Shown: piece by piece, positions 1 through 8,404 of the stretch
Layout of the letters: every line of letters starts with the position of its first letter
Position numbering within the stretch: the first letter of the stretch is position 1
DNA from: Chloroflexota bacterium
GTDB taxonomy: Bacteria; Chloroflexota; Dehalococcoidia; Lucifugimonadales; UBA3495
Direction of reading: 5' to 3'
Assembly: GCA_028875055.1 (NCBI GenBank)
Contig: JAPPGG010000049.1
Span: 1-64,000, forward strand
Length of the DNA: 64,000 nt
The notes under the pieces: generated by a model
Told to the model about the DNA's origin: nothing
Database searches by the model: none
Seen by the model: the letters and a program-made list of their open reading frames with translations, nothing else
Translations under genes and position numbers: made by a program

Positions 1-20
1 TTCCGGCATAGCCGGGTCTA

Positions 21-1103
21 TTATATGTAGCTACCCAGCATAATGCAACAGAACCTATCGGTGAAATGGACCACGGCGATGTTGTCTTGGGGCCGGAGAC
101 TCTGGCGGATGCTCTCGGCGGCGGCCCGGGCAATATCAACCCGGTTTCCGTCGGCCATGGACCCCGAAGCGTCCAGCACCAGCGTTACATTCAGGGGCCT
201 GGAGTCATCCCTGAGGTCGGGGGCCTGGAAGGCCACCCTGGCAACGTGCTTCCCGTTGTCCAGGGGATGACGGTAAACGTCGGAGTGGATGGCAAACTCG
301 CCATCCCTGGAGGGCTGGGCGTAGCCGTAGTTGAAGGAGTTAATCCACTCCTCCGCCCTCACCGAGTCCGGCTCCACCTGGTAACCCTGGCTGGCCCAGT
401 TGAGCGCCAGGCGATAGGAAGTGCGGTCGGTGTCCAGGCTGAAAGTGGACACGGCATCTTCGTAAGTGGAGACGGCGGGAATTCTCCAGTTGTCCTGGAA
501 TGTGGTGGCCCCCGGCTGGGACTGCCCCGGACCGCCCCTGGCTGCCGTGGAAGGCGCCGCCGTTGGACCCGGGTGTCCGGACATTGAGGCCGTCGGTCCC
601 TGTGGCCCCTGGGGTCCGGTCGGTTGCGTCGGCGCAGCTGAAGCCGCTTCCGCAGGGGCGCCGGTATATCCCTGTGGGCCGACCGGTCTCCTGGCTTCGA
701 CCGCTCCCGGCGAGCCCTGAGCTCCGACCGGCCCAGCCGGGCCCTGTGCTCCGGCGCTATCCGAGGGACGGCTCAGGGCAAAGCTTTCAATTGGAGGCGG
801 GGATGGGGCAGATTCCTCCGCTGCCATCGTCGGAGATTCCATAGCTGCCGGGGCCGAAGTGGGCCCTGCCACCGTCTCCGGTACAGCCTGATCCGTGTTG
901 CGGCCCCTCTGTGCCGGGGAAGCGTTTGTCAGGGTTTGGGTTGCAGCCGGGGCATAGGGAGAGTCCGCCGGTACCGCCGTCCCGGTCTGGGATTCTTCCG
1001 AAGGCACAGGAGTACTGGGGCCTGAGGCTTGACTGCATGCCACTGCGGCCAGCGCCAAGAGGGCCATTGAGACAACTGCCAGGGTACGTCGTGCAGGAAA
1101 CAT
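21..1103 (-). pseudogene. vWA lipoprotein with collagen-like repeats, C-terminally broken
   Basis: This looks like a secreted, lipid-anchored protein of the YfbK/vWA-containing family. Residues 1-23 form a signal peptide ending in a lipobox-like AVAC. Residues about 115-185 are rich in Gly-X-Y triplets (GAQGPAGPVG, GPQGPQGP), like bacterial collagen-like stalks. Residues about 205-300 match the N-terminal region that precedes vWA domains (TFSLDTDRTSY, RAEEWINSFNY). A vWA domain then begins with the MIDAS motif DASGS near residue 314. It stops after the second strand (NIAVVHFTD), followed by an unrelated short tail and TAA. About two thirds of the vWA domain is missing, so the gene is truncated, frameshifted or cut by an assembly problem near the window edge. 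AGGAGGT lies 11 nt before the ATG. Confidence 0.7.
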
Positions 1104-1934
1104 GTTGACCGAACCTCCTGATGGTTTGCTGTTTACACCCTTTATGACGCACCCCGCCGCGATTTTGTTCCCGGGCCTTTATGTTCGCCTTGCGAAGGGA
1201 CGTGCATCTCCACGCCCGGCGGCGCCGGACAGCAGGGTGGCCCACTCGCATTCCTGTTGACGCTGGTCCGCCTTTTGCTTGGGACAGCCAATGAGTTTCC
1301 CCCGGCCAAACGTATAGACACCTTTTGACTGTACCTCGGATACCAATGCCGGCGTGGGGGTGACCCGTGAGCTTAGTTCACTTTCAGTAACCCCGCGGTT
1401 TCCGCCCGGACAACATGGCCAATCGCTAAGATAGTTCTAATAAATCGACCAAAAATATGTTTTTCTCAAAATTGTCAAAAACTGGCCGTTTCTTCCGTTG
1501 ACACTGTCTTTCGGCAATTGTTAACGTCAACCCAGTGATTGTGGTGAGGGGTTTGTGGGTGGATCACATCTCCGTATCACTCTACTTAACCGCCGTTCGG
1601 GGCTGCTGCAGAGTCCCGCATCGGTCTCTGAAGACTCTCTCGAAACTTCCAAGAGTTGGGAGAGATGTCGATCAATCGTCGGACCGGGTACGGTCGAGTC
1701 GGGACCCAGTGAACCAGGCAATGCCGGTTTGCCGCTTTCGTTCCCCGAAATTTTCGGTGTTTCTGCGTCAGGCGGCCCCGGTAACCCGCTCTACTTCCCC
1801 GGTTATCTGGACAGAGAACGGGGCGTCCCAAAGGAAGATAGTGGTTTCTCTGTCAGCTCATTGGCAAGGAATGTCCGGCCCGGCGTTTCCCTCGTATTAC
1901 ATTCGCCAGCGGCCAGGAGCCCGGTAGGTCAGTT
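1104..1934. other. Intergenic region and long leader before rsmH
   Basis: This 831-bp stretch separates the lipoprotein gene from rsmH. I see no convincing protein; mraZ, which often precedes rsmH, is not recognisable in any frame. An AT-rich segment (about 1430-1490) leads into a promoter-like TTGACA/TTAACG pair, after which about 400 nt of untranslated sequence precede rsmH. Nothing else recognisable was found. Confidence 0.5.
1498..1526 (+). promoter_or_regulatory. Predicted sigma-70-type promoter for rsmH-ftsA-ftsZ
   Basis: A perfect TTGACA at 1498-1503 is separated by 17 bp from TTAACG at 1521-1526. The -10 match is weak. GTTGAC and GTCAAC also form an inverted repeat across the element, so it could be bound by a regulator. 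It is the best promoter candidate upstream of the division genes. Confidence 0.4.
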
Positions 1935-2948
1935 TTGACAGATCAGGCAGAATGGGCAACGGTTCCTTTTCACCTTCCCGTGTTGCTGACGGAGGTATTG
2001 GGTCAGTTGGGGGTACGTCCGGACGGTGTGTTTGTGGATGCTACGGTGGGGGATGGAGGACACGCGTTGTCCTTCCTCCGGGCGTCCTCTCCGCTAGGGA
2101 GAGTGTGTGGTATCGACCTGGACCCTCGTTCTTTAGTCCGAGCTCAGCAGCGCCTGGTTTCCTTCGGAGTGAGGTTTACTCCCGTACTGGGCAGCTACGC
2201 CGAAATGGTATCCCTGGTCCAGGGGGCCTGGGGTGTGGAAGCGAGGGCGGACGGAGTTCTGCTGGACCTGGGGATATCTTCTCGGCAGGTGGACGCTACC
2301 GGATTCGGGTTCAGTTTCCAGCGTGATGAACCCCTGGACATGCGGTTTGATCCGGAAGCGAACATTCCCACAGCGGCGGACATTGTGAACCACTGGTCCC
2401 GGGATGACCTGACCGCCGTTATTCGGGAATACGGCGAAGAGCCGAGGGCCGCAGCCATCGCAGCGGCCATTGTCCGCCAGAGACCCGTTGGGACCACGGG
2501 AGCGCTGGCAAGCCTGGTGGCAGGCGTATTGGGTCGGCGGGCCGCGGGAGGCTCGGGCAGACGTGGTGGCAGAAGGCCCGCCAGGACCCATCCGGCCACC
2601 CGCACTTTCCAGGCCCTGCGCATAGCGGTAAACGACGAACTCAATACCCTGAGCGCGGGACTGGAGGCAGCGGTGGAATTGCTGGCCCCCCAGGGCCGGG
2701 TAGCGGTCATCAGCTACCACAGCCTGGAGGACCGGCTGGTCAAGAACTTTTTGGCTCGGGAGGCGGCGCAGTGCCTCTGCCCGCCGGGGTTGCCGGTCTG
2801 CGTATGCCAGCACCGGCCCAGGCTCAGCCTGGTCAACCGGCGGATTATTCGGCCAGGCGCCGAAGAGGTGGCAGCCAATCCCCGCAGTCGCAGCGCCCGG
2901 TTAAGGGTGGCCCAACGGCTGGCCGAGCAGGGTGGTACGGAGAATTAA
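1935..2948 (+). CDS. rsmH: 16S rRNA (cytosine(1402)-N4)-methyltransferase RsmH
   Basis: RsmH (MraW) methylates N4 of C1402 in the decoding centre of 16S rRNA using SAM. The 337-aa product begins with the family-typical FHLPVLLTEVL. It shows the SAM-binding motif FVDATVGDGGHAL, LLDLGISSRQVD, FSFQRDEPLDMRFD and the late motif ISYHSLEDRLVKNF, then a Cys-rich segment (CLCPPGLPVCVC) usual near the C-terminus. A Gly/Arg-rich insertion (about residues 197-215) is longer than in most relatives. The start is TTG with no strong Shine-Dalgarno sequence, so it is less certain than the identity. It is the first gene of a short division operon with ftsA and ftsZ. Confidence 0.93.
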   Translation: MTDQAEWATVPFHLPVLLTEVLGQLGVRPDGVFVDATVGDGGHALSFLRASSPLGRVCGIDLDPRSLVRAQQRLVSFGVRFTPVLGSYAEMVSLVQGAWGVEARADGVLLDLGISSRQVDATGFGFSFQRDEPLDMRFDPEANIPTAADIVNHWSRDDLTAVIREYGEEPRAAAIAAAIVRQRPVGTTGALASLVAGVLGRRAAGGSGRRGGRRPARTHPATRTFQALRIAVNDELNTLSAGLEAAVELLAPQGRVAVISYHSLEDRLVKNFLAREAAQCLCPPGLPVCVCQHRPRLSLVNRRIIRPGAEEVAANPRSRSARLRVAQRLAEQGGTEN

Positions 2949-3028
2949 GCCTGGGAACATCCGCCCACGCTGGCGGACAGCGCGGATGTACCCATTCAGG
3001 AACTCTGGTTAACAAAGGACGGCACATC

Positions 3029-4294
3029 TTGGCTAGAGAAACTTTCTACACGGCAGTGGATATCGGCAGCAGCAAGGTTGTCACCGTCGTGGCCCGGGTG
3101 GGCAGCGAAGGCGAGCTGAAGGTGCTCGGCACCGGCATCGCACCGTCCCAGGGGATGCAGAAGGGCTGCATCGACAACATGACGGAAGTCAGGGAGGCGG
3201 TTCGCTGTTCCGTCGAGGAGGCCCAGCGATACGTGGGCAAGGGCTACAACCCCAGCGCCTACGTGGTGGTCAGCGGCGGGCACATTCGCAGCACCAACCT
3301 CAAGGATGTAATGGACCATCCCACTGACCTGGGAAGCATTACCTCAGGCGATATGCACCGGTTCATCCAGTCATCCTTCCCCACATTGGGAGAAGGGCAA
3401 GAAATACTTCATATTATTCCCATCGGGTACTCAGTGGATGGACTATCCGGTGTTCGCAATCCTATTGGTCTGCACGCCACCAAGGTGGAACTGGAAGCCC
3501 ACATCGCGGTAGGAGACGCGACTATTCTGAAGAATACCGTTAACGCCGTGGAGGCCAACCGGCTTCCCGTTAACAGTCTCGTCCTCCAGTCCCTGGCATC
3601 AGCAGAGTCCACTTTGACCGCCGACGAGCGGGAAATGGGGGTGTTGTTTATTGACATAGGCAGCGGCACTACCGACGTCACGGTATTTCAGTACGGCAGC
3701 CCCTGGTTCTCTACCGTGCTCCCGGTTGGCGGGAGCCAGCTGACTCGGGACCTGGCGGTTGCCGAGCGTATTCCCTTCCACGTGGCGGAGGAAGCGAAGA
3801 TCAAGCGGGGCAATATCATGCCCGAACTGGTGGACCCGGATGAAGAAGTGCTCCTGTCCGGCGGCCAGGGCCAGCCCCAGAAGCTGGTGAAAAGGCGCCA
3901 CCTGTGCGAACCCCTGAACGCAAGGATGTATGAAATTCTGCAGATGGTGGTGCAGCGCATGTCCCAGGCCGGAATCAACCGGCTGCCCGACGGGGGCGTG
4001 GTATTCACCGGCGGCACCGCCGAAATCGCCGGTCTCCAGGAGTTCACCGAAAGCGTTCTGGGCGAGCCCGTGCGCGTTGCTTACCCCACTGGCGTGACGG
4101 GCCTGCCGACCCAGCTGCGAAAGCCCGGGTTCTCCGCCGCAGTCGGCACTCTGCTCTGGGGAATCAAGCACCAGGGCGAGGGGCGCACTTACCGAGCGCC
4201 CGAGGACTCTACCAGGGGTTACAGGTCCCTGTTCAACATTTTCAAGCGCAACAAGGAGAAGGACACACCCAAGGTTGCCGCGGAAAGAGAATAG
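3029..4294 (+). CDS. ftsA: Cell division protein FtsA
   Basis: FtsA is the actin-like ATPase that tethers FtsZ to the membrane. The 421-aa product has the phosphate-1 motif AVDIGSSKVVTVVARV at its N-terminus, the 1C subdomain, and the second phosphate motif FIDIGSGTTDVTVF at about residue 210. Its C-terminal end (SLFNIFKRNKEK) fits the amphipathic membrane-targeting helix. The frame stays open upstream into rsmH. I chose TTG at 3029 because AAAGGA lies 10 nt before it and it gives the family-usual length and N-terminus. It lies 80 bp after rsmH and 118 bp before ftsZ, with no ftsL, ftsI or mur genes between. Confidence 0.93.
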   Translation: MARETFYTAVDIGSSKVVTVVARVGSEGELKVLGTGIAPSQGMQKGCIDNMTEVREAVRCSVEEAQRYVGKGYNPSAYVVVSGGHIRSTNLKDVMDHPTDLGSITSGDMHRFIQSSFPTLGEGQEILHIIPIGYSVDGLSGVRNPIGLHATKVELEAHIAVGDATILKNTVNAVEANRLPVNSLVLQSLASAESTLTADEREMGVLFIDIGSGTTDVTVFQYGSPWFSTVLPVGGSQLTRDLAVAERIPFHVAEEAKIKRGNIMPELVDPDEEVLLSGGQGQPQKLVKRRHLCEPLNARMYEILQMVVQRMSQAGINRLPDGGVVFTGGTAEIAGLQEFTESVLGEPVRVAYPTGVTGLPTQLRKPGFSAAVGTLLWGIKHQGEGRTYRAPEDSTRGYRSLFNIFKRNKEKDTPKVAAERE

Positions 4295-4412
4295 CTTCGA
4301 CCGGACCGGACCGGGCCAGCCCGGCGGCGCCGGGTAACCCGTCAGGCCCGGACTCATCAGGAAAGCGGAATAAACGAATCTTTGTCCATTTGTACTTCGG
4401 AGGAATGTGATT

Positions 4413-5567
4413 ATGGTATTTGGAAGCTCAGCATCCTGGGAACCCGGCAGAGACAATAACGAAAACTACAACGCCATTCCGGAAATCGCTCGGGGCGTGC
4501 CCATGATCAAGGTTATGGGAGTTGGCGGAGGCGGCAGCAACGCGGTCAGCCGCATGTACAAGGACAAGCTCCCGGTGGTGGAGTACTACGCTCTGAATAC
4601 CGACGCCCAGCACCTCTTCCGGTGCGACGTTTCCCACCGCATCGCCATGGGCCAGAGCCTTACTCGTGGGCTTGGATCCGGCGCTCAGCCCGAGCTGGGA
4701 CGCCAGGCGGCGGAAGAAAGCCGCGCCGAAATTGAAAAGGCAGTGGATGGCGCCGACATGGTCTTCGTAGCCGTGGGCATGGGTGGCGGCACCGGCACCG
4801 GCGCAGCCCCGGTGGTCAGCCAGATCGCCAAGGAAGCCGGCGCCCTCACCGTGGCCGTCGTCAGCCGTCCCTTCTCCTTCGAGGCCGCGGCCCGCCGCAA
4901 GAATGCCGACGAAGGCATCGAGCGGCTGAAGGACCACGCCGACACCGTCATCGTGATCCCCAACGACCGCCTGCTGGCCCTGAACCAGGAAAGGGACCAG
5001 ACCTTCACCTGGGAAGACGCCCTCAAGATGGCCGACTCCGTATTGCACCAGGGCGTGCAGGCCATTGCGGAAGTGGTGACCGTGCCCGGCGAAATCAATG
5101 TGGACTTTGCCGACGTCAAGACCATCCTCGCCAACGCCGGTCCCGCCTGGCTGGCCATCGGCCGGGGCAAGGGCGAAAAGCGGGCCGTTGAAGCGGCCAA
5201 GATGGCCACCCAAAGTCCCCTGCTGGACATTGCCATGGACGGCGCCAAGCGGATACTGTTCGTCATCACCGGCGGCACCAACCTCTCCCTGCAGGAAGTC
5301 CAGGAAGCCGCCGCCGTCCTGGAAGAGATGTCCGACCCCGAGGCCAACATCATCTTCGGCACCAGCCGCGACCCTCGGCTGGAAGACGAGGTGAAGATGA
5401 CCATGGTGGCGGCCGCCTTCCCGGTGCTCCAGGACAGCCAGCGGCAGCGTGAAGCCGAGCTCCAGCAGCTGTTGCAGGACATCCCCCAGGACAGCATGGA
5501 TGACCTCGACGTGCCCAGTTTTCTTCGCCGCCAGTCCGGTGGCAGCCGCCGCGGATTTTTTCGATAA
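4413..5567 (+). CDS. ftsZ: Cell division protein FtsZ
   Basis: FtsZ is the tubulin-like GTPase that forms the Z ring. The 384-aa product carries the N-terminal GGGGSNAV motif, the tubulin signature GMGGGTGTGAAPVV, and the GTP-contacting loops. The C-terminal peptide DDLDVPSFLRR is the conserved tail that binds FtsA and other partners, followed by a short basic end. The frame also opens at GTG 4407, but GGAGGA at 4399-4404 is too close to it. ATG 4413 is 8 nt away and is preferred. Confidence 0.96.
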   Translation: MVFGSSASWEPGRDNNENYNAIPEIARGVPMIKVMGVGGGGSNAVSRMYKDKLPVVEYYALNTDAQHLFRCDVSHRIAMGQSLTRGLGSGAQPELGRQAAEESRAEIEKAVDGADMVFVAVGMGGGTGTGAAPVVSQIAKEAGALTVAVVSRPFSFEAAARRKNADEGIERLKDHADTVIVIPNDRLLALNQERDQTFTWEDALKMADSVLHQGVQAIAEVVTVPGEINVDFADVKTILANAGPAWLAIGRGKGEKRAVEAAKMATQSPLLDIAMDGAKRILFVITGGTNLSLQEVQEAAAVLEEMSDPEANIIFGTSRDPRLEDEVKMTMVAAAFPVLQDSQRQREAELQQLLQDIPQDSMDDLDVPSFLRRQSGGSRRGFFR

Positions 5568-5865
5568 CCCGGAGGCCGGCGACAGTCCCGCCGGCCACCC
5601 AACGGGCCACACCAGGGACTTTGACGGGCTGGCCCGTCGCCAGGAACACCGGCCAGGAGTGTGGTCCAGGATTTGGCACAGGGGAAAGAACTAAAGGAAA
5701 CATAAAACGCAGGAAAACCGGCAAGCTTTCCCCTTGCCGCCCTTTCAGGAGAACTGGTAAGGTATTCACAGATTCCCCACTTGGAGGAATATTCTCGGAG
5801 GCTCCTAGCAGTAGTACATTTTATTCGTATCGCTGACCATTTGAGCGCCGAGAACCTGCTTTAGG

Positions 5866-5905
5866 CCGACCCGAACATCGGGTTGGCCTCCTCTTTTGCT
5901 TTTGC
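5866..5905 (+). terminator. Intrinsic terminator downstream of ftsZ
   Basis: An 11-bp stem (GGCCGACCCGA paired with TCGGGTTGGCC, one G-U pair) around a 3-nt loop occupies 5866-5890 and is followed by a T-rich tail. It probably ends transcription of the division operon. Confidence 0.75.
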
Positions 5906-6178
5906 GCCGGCCACCCAGCCGGCCCGGCTCCCTCCGGTATCCCTGAATTTTTCCCCGCTATCGCCAACCTCGGGGCCAGGGCGGCCTCTCTCTTTTGGCC
6001 CGGCAACTCGCTCTCCGTCCCGGATCGCGGCGCCTGCTGGGCGGCGGGAATCCGGCTAGGCGCTACCTATGTTTTTCCTGCTCCCCTGCCCCTGCCTCGG
6101 CGTCTTTTCGGCGCGGCGGCGCAGACTGAAGACTTGGTGAAAACTCGCAAAAATCGGTTTTGTCTGCTCCAAAATGCC

Positions 6179-6208
6179 TTGACTGAACATTCAGGGTAAG
6201 ACTAGAAT
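6179..6208 (+). promoter_or_regulatory. Predicted promoter of nrdR
   Basis: TTGACT at 6179-6184 and TAGAAT at 6203-6208 are separated by 18 bp and lie 120 bp before the nrdR start. The two NrdR-box-like palindromes lie just downstream, where a bound repressor could block transcription. Confidence 0.55.
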
Positions 6209-6235
6209 CCGGCCTACAAAAAAGTTAAACATCGG

Positions 6236-6282
6236 ATACCATAATTGGTAGGCGAGTTACATCGCAATACCAGATAGGGTAT
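6236..6282. promoter_or_regulatory. Tandem NrdR-box-like palindromes
   Basis: Two 16-bp imperfect palindromes, ATACCATAATTGGTAG (6236-6251) and ATACCAGATAGGGTAT (6267-6282), start exactly 31 bp apart. Known NrdR operators are tandem 16-bp palindromes about 31-32 bp apart, so the geometry fits although the bases differ from the proteobacterial/Firmicutes consensus. They lie between the promoter and the nrdR start, suggesting autorepression. This is inferred from spacing and context. Confidence 0.5.
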
Positions 6283-6327
6283 TTTTCAAACAAGTCTTAA
6301 AAAAGTTTTAGAAAGTGGAAAAGGAAA

Positions 6328-6984
6328 ATGCGGTGCCCCTACTGTGGTTTCTCCGATTCCCGGGTTACGGACTCGAGAAACGTGCAAAACGGCATTCGGC
6401 GCCGCCGGGAGTGCCTGGAATGCCTGCGCCGGTTTACCACCTATGAGCGCATCCATTCCAACGCGGTAATGGTGACCAAGCGGGATAACCGCCGCGAGGA
6501 ATTTGACCGGGAAAAACTTGCCGGAGGCATTCGCAAGGCGTGCGCCAAGCGACCGGTTCCGGCCCACGCTATCGAGAGACTGGTAGAGGAGATAGAGGGA
6601 GAACTTCAGGGGCAGGGTGAGGTGGCCGCCAGCCAGATCGGCGAGGTGGTGATGGAACAACTGAAGAACCTGGACCGGGTGGCTTACATCAGGTATGCCA
6701 GCGTTTACCGGGATTTTCAGGATATCGAGAGTTTCGAAGAGGTCGTCAAGGACTTGCGCGAGGGGGGCGGTACCCAGCTCACCCTTCCGCACATACAACC
6801 GGGACCCAGCAGGCAACGCCGAGGCAGGGCCAGGTCCAGGGGCCGGCAGGAACGGGAAACCGCCGCCACCGACTCCGGACCGGATGCAGGGGAGTTGGGA
6901 TTGGGGCAGATACCAGAGCCCCAGGGCGACGCAGAAACGGGAGAGCTGACCGATCAGGGACCCGGACCGATGGGAGAAGAATAA
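6328..6984 (+). CDS. nrdR: Transcriptional repressor NrdR with long C-terminal tail
   Basis: NrdR represses ribonucleotide reductase genes in response to ATP/dATP. The 218-aa protein starts with the zinc ribbon MRCPYCGFSDSRVTDSR...ECLECLRRFTTYER (four Cys) and continues with the ATP-cone domain (about residues 47-140). The family is usually 150-160 aa. Here about 60 extra residues follow, rich in Arg, Gly and Pro (SRQRRGRARSRGRQERE) and ending acidic, and probably disordered. AAGGA lies just before the ATG. nrdJ, its expected target, is 1.4 kb downstream on the same strand. Confidence 0.93.
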   Translation: MRCPYCGFSDSRVTDSRNVQNGIRRRRECLECLRRFTTYERIHSNAVMVTKRDNRREEFDREKLAGGIRKACAKRPVPAHAIERLVEEIEGELQGQGEVAASQIGEVVMEQLKNLDRVAYIRYASVYRDFQDIESFEEVVKDLREGGGTQLTLPHIQPGPSRQRRGRARSRGRQERETAATDSGPDAGELGLGQIPEPQGDAETGELTDQGPGPMGEE

Positions 6985-7041
6985 TCATCTCGCCTGCCCG
7001 CTTCACCAAGGCGGGTCCGGAACACTGAAGGAGCATTGCAA

Positions 7042-7305
7042 ATGCCTAGCAGCGCCCAGGTTTCTGCCCTGACCCGGCTCTTGAGCCATAACACCCGAGT
7101 CCACGAACTGGAGGACCTGTTGCTCCGGCTGCCCGTTTCCGAAGACATGGTCGCCGAGGACGAGGACTCCCTGGATATTGAAAGCGAACAGTACTCCAAC
7201 CCCATTGCGGACCTCCAGGAAGACATCGACAAGGAGGTCCGGGCCAGCCTGGTGGCCTGCTGGTTCGCCATGCCCATGGAGTTGGACGATCTGAACCAGG
7301 TGTAA
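7042..7305 (+). CDS. Small acidic protein of unknown function
   Basis: This 87-aa product is not recognised. It is acidic (MVAEDEDSLDIESEQ, LQEDIDKE), predicted mostly helical, and has no signal peptide or membrane span. AAGGAG at 7028-7033 sits 8 nt before the ATG at 7042, which is better placed than an in-frame TTG at 7036. It lies 57 bp after nrdR and may be cotranscribed with it. Confidence 0.6.
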   Translation: MPSSAQVSALTRLLSHNTRVHELEDLLLRLPVSEDMVAEDEDSLDIESEQYSNPIADLQEDIDKEVRASLVACWFAMPMELDDLNQV

Positions 7306-7868
7306 CCAGGCAACGGCAGTCCGATAACCGGCCGGGCCACGCAGGAATTACTGGTAGAACAGTCAGGCCCGGCGCAAGACCAGGTTTTACAACATGCGGC
7401 AACAGATGGAATCAACAGTCAGCCATAGCAGCGGCCAAACGACCAGCCTTACCCGTCAATCGGGTACCCCGGCGGAAGCGGGAAACCCTCCGCCGGCGGA
7501 GCTGCTGACAGTTGCCCAGTGTAAAACTGGAACAAATGTGTTAAAACAGTGGGAGGAATCGGGCGAAGATCCATGAAGCCCGGCTCCGGTGTGGCGGCGG
7601 CAACAGCTCCGGTTAACCGCTTCAGAACGGGGTCATGGTTGGCCCCGGTTTGCCACAACAAGTTTTGATCGTCCCGACGGGACGATAGTCTGCATTGACG
7701 TTAGAGATGGGGGTGGAGGTGTTTTCCCTTCGAGCCGAAGGGGGCACCGCTGGGGATTGTGTGAGCATTGCTGCTCAAAACCGGAAGGGACAGTCAAAGC
7801 GCACATAACGGGCGGCCAGCGGGCTGCCCGGCCAAAATCCATCTGACACGGGAGCCAAGCGAAAACAC
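7306..7868. other. Intergenic region with a hairpin-rich probable leader RNA
   Basis: No convincing gene is present. From 7590 to 7829 there is a run of stem-loops: an outer 6-bp pairing 7590-7595/7652-7657, 8-bp ATCGTCCC/GGGACGAT (7668-7686), 7-bp CCCTTCG/CGAAGGG (7726-7742), 5-bp GAGCA/TGCTC (7763-7776), and 8-bp GGGCGGCC/GGCTGCCC with one G-U (7810-7829). I compared it with the cobalamin riboswitch core because nrdJ needs B12, but the B12 box is not visible. Confidence 0.45.
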
Positions 7869-8336
7869 ATGGCTGAACAAACCAAATACATCGTTCACGT
7901 TCAGTGCCAGCCCATGCCCCAGGGGTGTGAGAACCAGTTGACCGCCGAACTGGCCCAGGCCTTTCCGGTGGAGCGATGCTGGACCGAACGTGACTGTCTG
8001 ACAATTGAACTGGTATCCGGCCACCGGCTGGCCTACGGGGCGCTGAAGGACCTGGCAGACGCCATCCAGCTCTCCCTGTCCGGTCGGGGCCTGGAACTGC
8101 GGTCGGGCGTAATCCACCGGATGGTGCTGGGACCCGTAGCGGTGGTAACCAGGTCGGTCATCACCGCGCTGGAGCGCCGGTCGGTGGCCAGGCCCTTCCT
8201 GGCCGGATTGCTGGGGCGAATGGCGGCAAGAATTGCGGGCCCGGCTCGCTGGGTCCCTGAGATGTACTTTCACTGGGGTATAACTCTGGACCTGGCGCTG
8301 GCCGGAAGGGTCAAACAGACCTCGGCAGCCAGCTAG
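7869..8336 (+). CDS. Conserved-looking protein of unknown function upstream of nrdJ
   Basis: The 155-aa product is not recognised. It has several Cys in its first half (VQCQPMPQGCENQ, ERCWTERDC) and a basic, Ala/Leu-rich helical C-terminal half. No signal peptide is evident. It follows the hairpin-rich leader and precedes nrdJ by 68 bp on the same strand, so it may belong to the same transcript. The Shine-Dalgarno candidate (GGGAG at about 7850) is rather distant. Confidence 0.55.
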   Translation: MAEQTKYIVHVQCQPMPQGCENQLTAELAQAFPVERCWTERDCLTIELVSGHRLAYGALKDLADAIQLSLSGRGLELRSGVIHRMVLGPVAVVTRSVITALERRSVARPFLAGLLGRMAARIAGPARWVPEMYFHWGITLDLALAGRVKQTSAAS

Positions 8337-8404
8337 GCTGGTGAAAGAGAATCGTATATTTTTAATGAAGTGGCAAATTGAGCGGCTTGAAGGGGTAGGG
8401 AATA

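Larger units (their letters stand above)
5568..6327. other. Intergenic region between ftsZ and nrdR
   Basis: This 760-bp stretch has no credible protein. It holds a 7-bp perfect hairpin at 5719-5739 (CGGCAAG/CTTGCCG), a strong terminator at 5866-5905, a promoter at 6179-6208, and two palindromes at 6236-6251 and 6267-6282. The roughly 300 nt between the ftsZ stop and the terminator could encode an unrecognised small RNA or simply be 3' UTR. Confidence 0.5.

Noticed and set aside
1555-1938. 127-residue frame before rsmH, considered as mraZ or a leader peptide
   Set aside because: No MraZ motifs, no Shine-Dalgarno and non-protein-like composition.
4428-5612. 394-residue minus-strand frame opposite ftsZ
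   Set aside because: It lies wholly opposite a clear FtsZ, is low-complexity (Gly/His/Ala rich) and matches no family; it is a GC-rich shadow.
7394-7576. 60-residue frame in the nrdR-nrdJ gap
   Set aside because: No Shine-Dalgarno and disordered, low-complexity sequence; not supported as a gene.
7590-7868. Cobalamin riboswitch upstream of nrdJ
   Set aside because: The conserved B12 box and core GCCACTG-type elements are not present; only the hairpins are reported.
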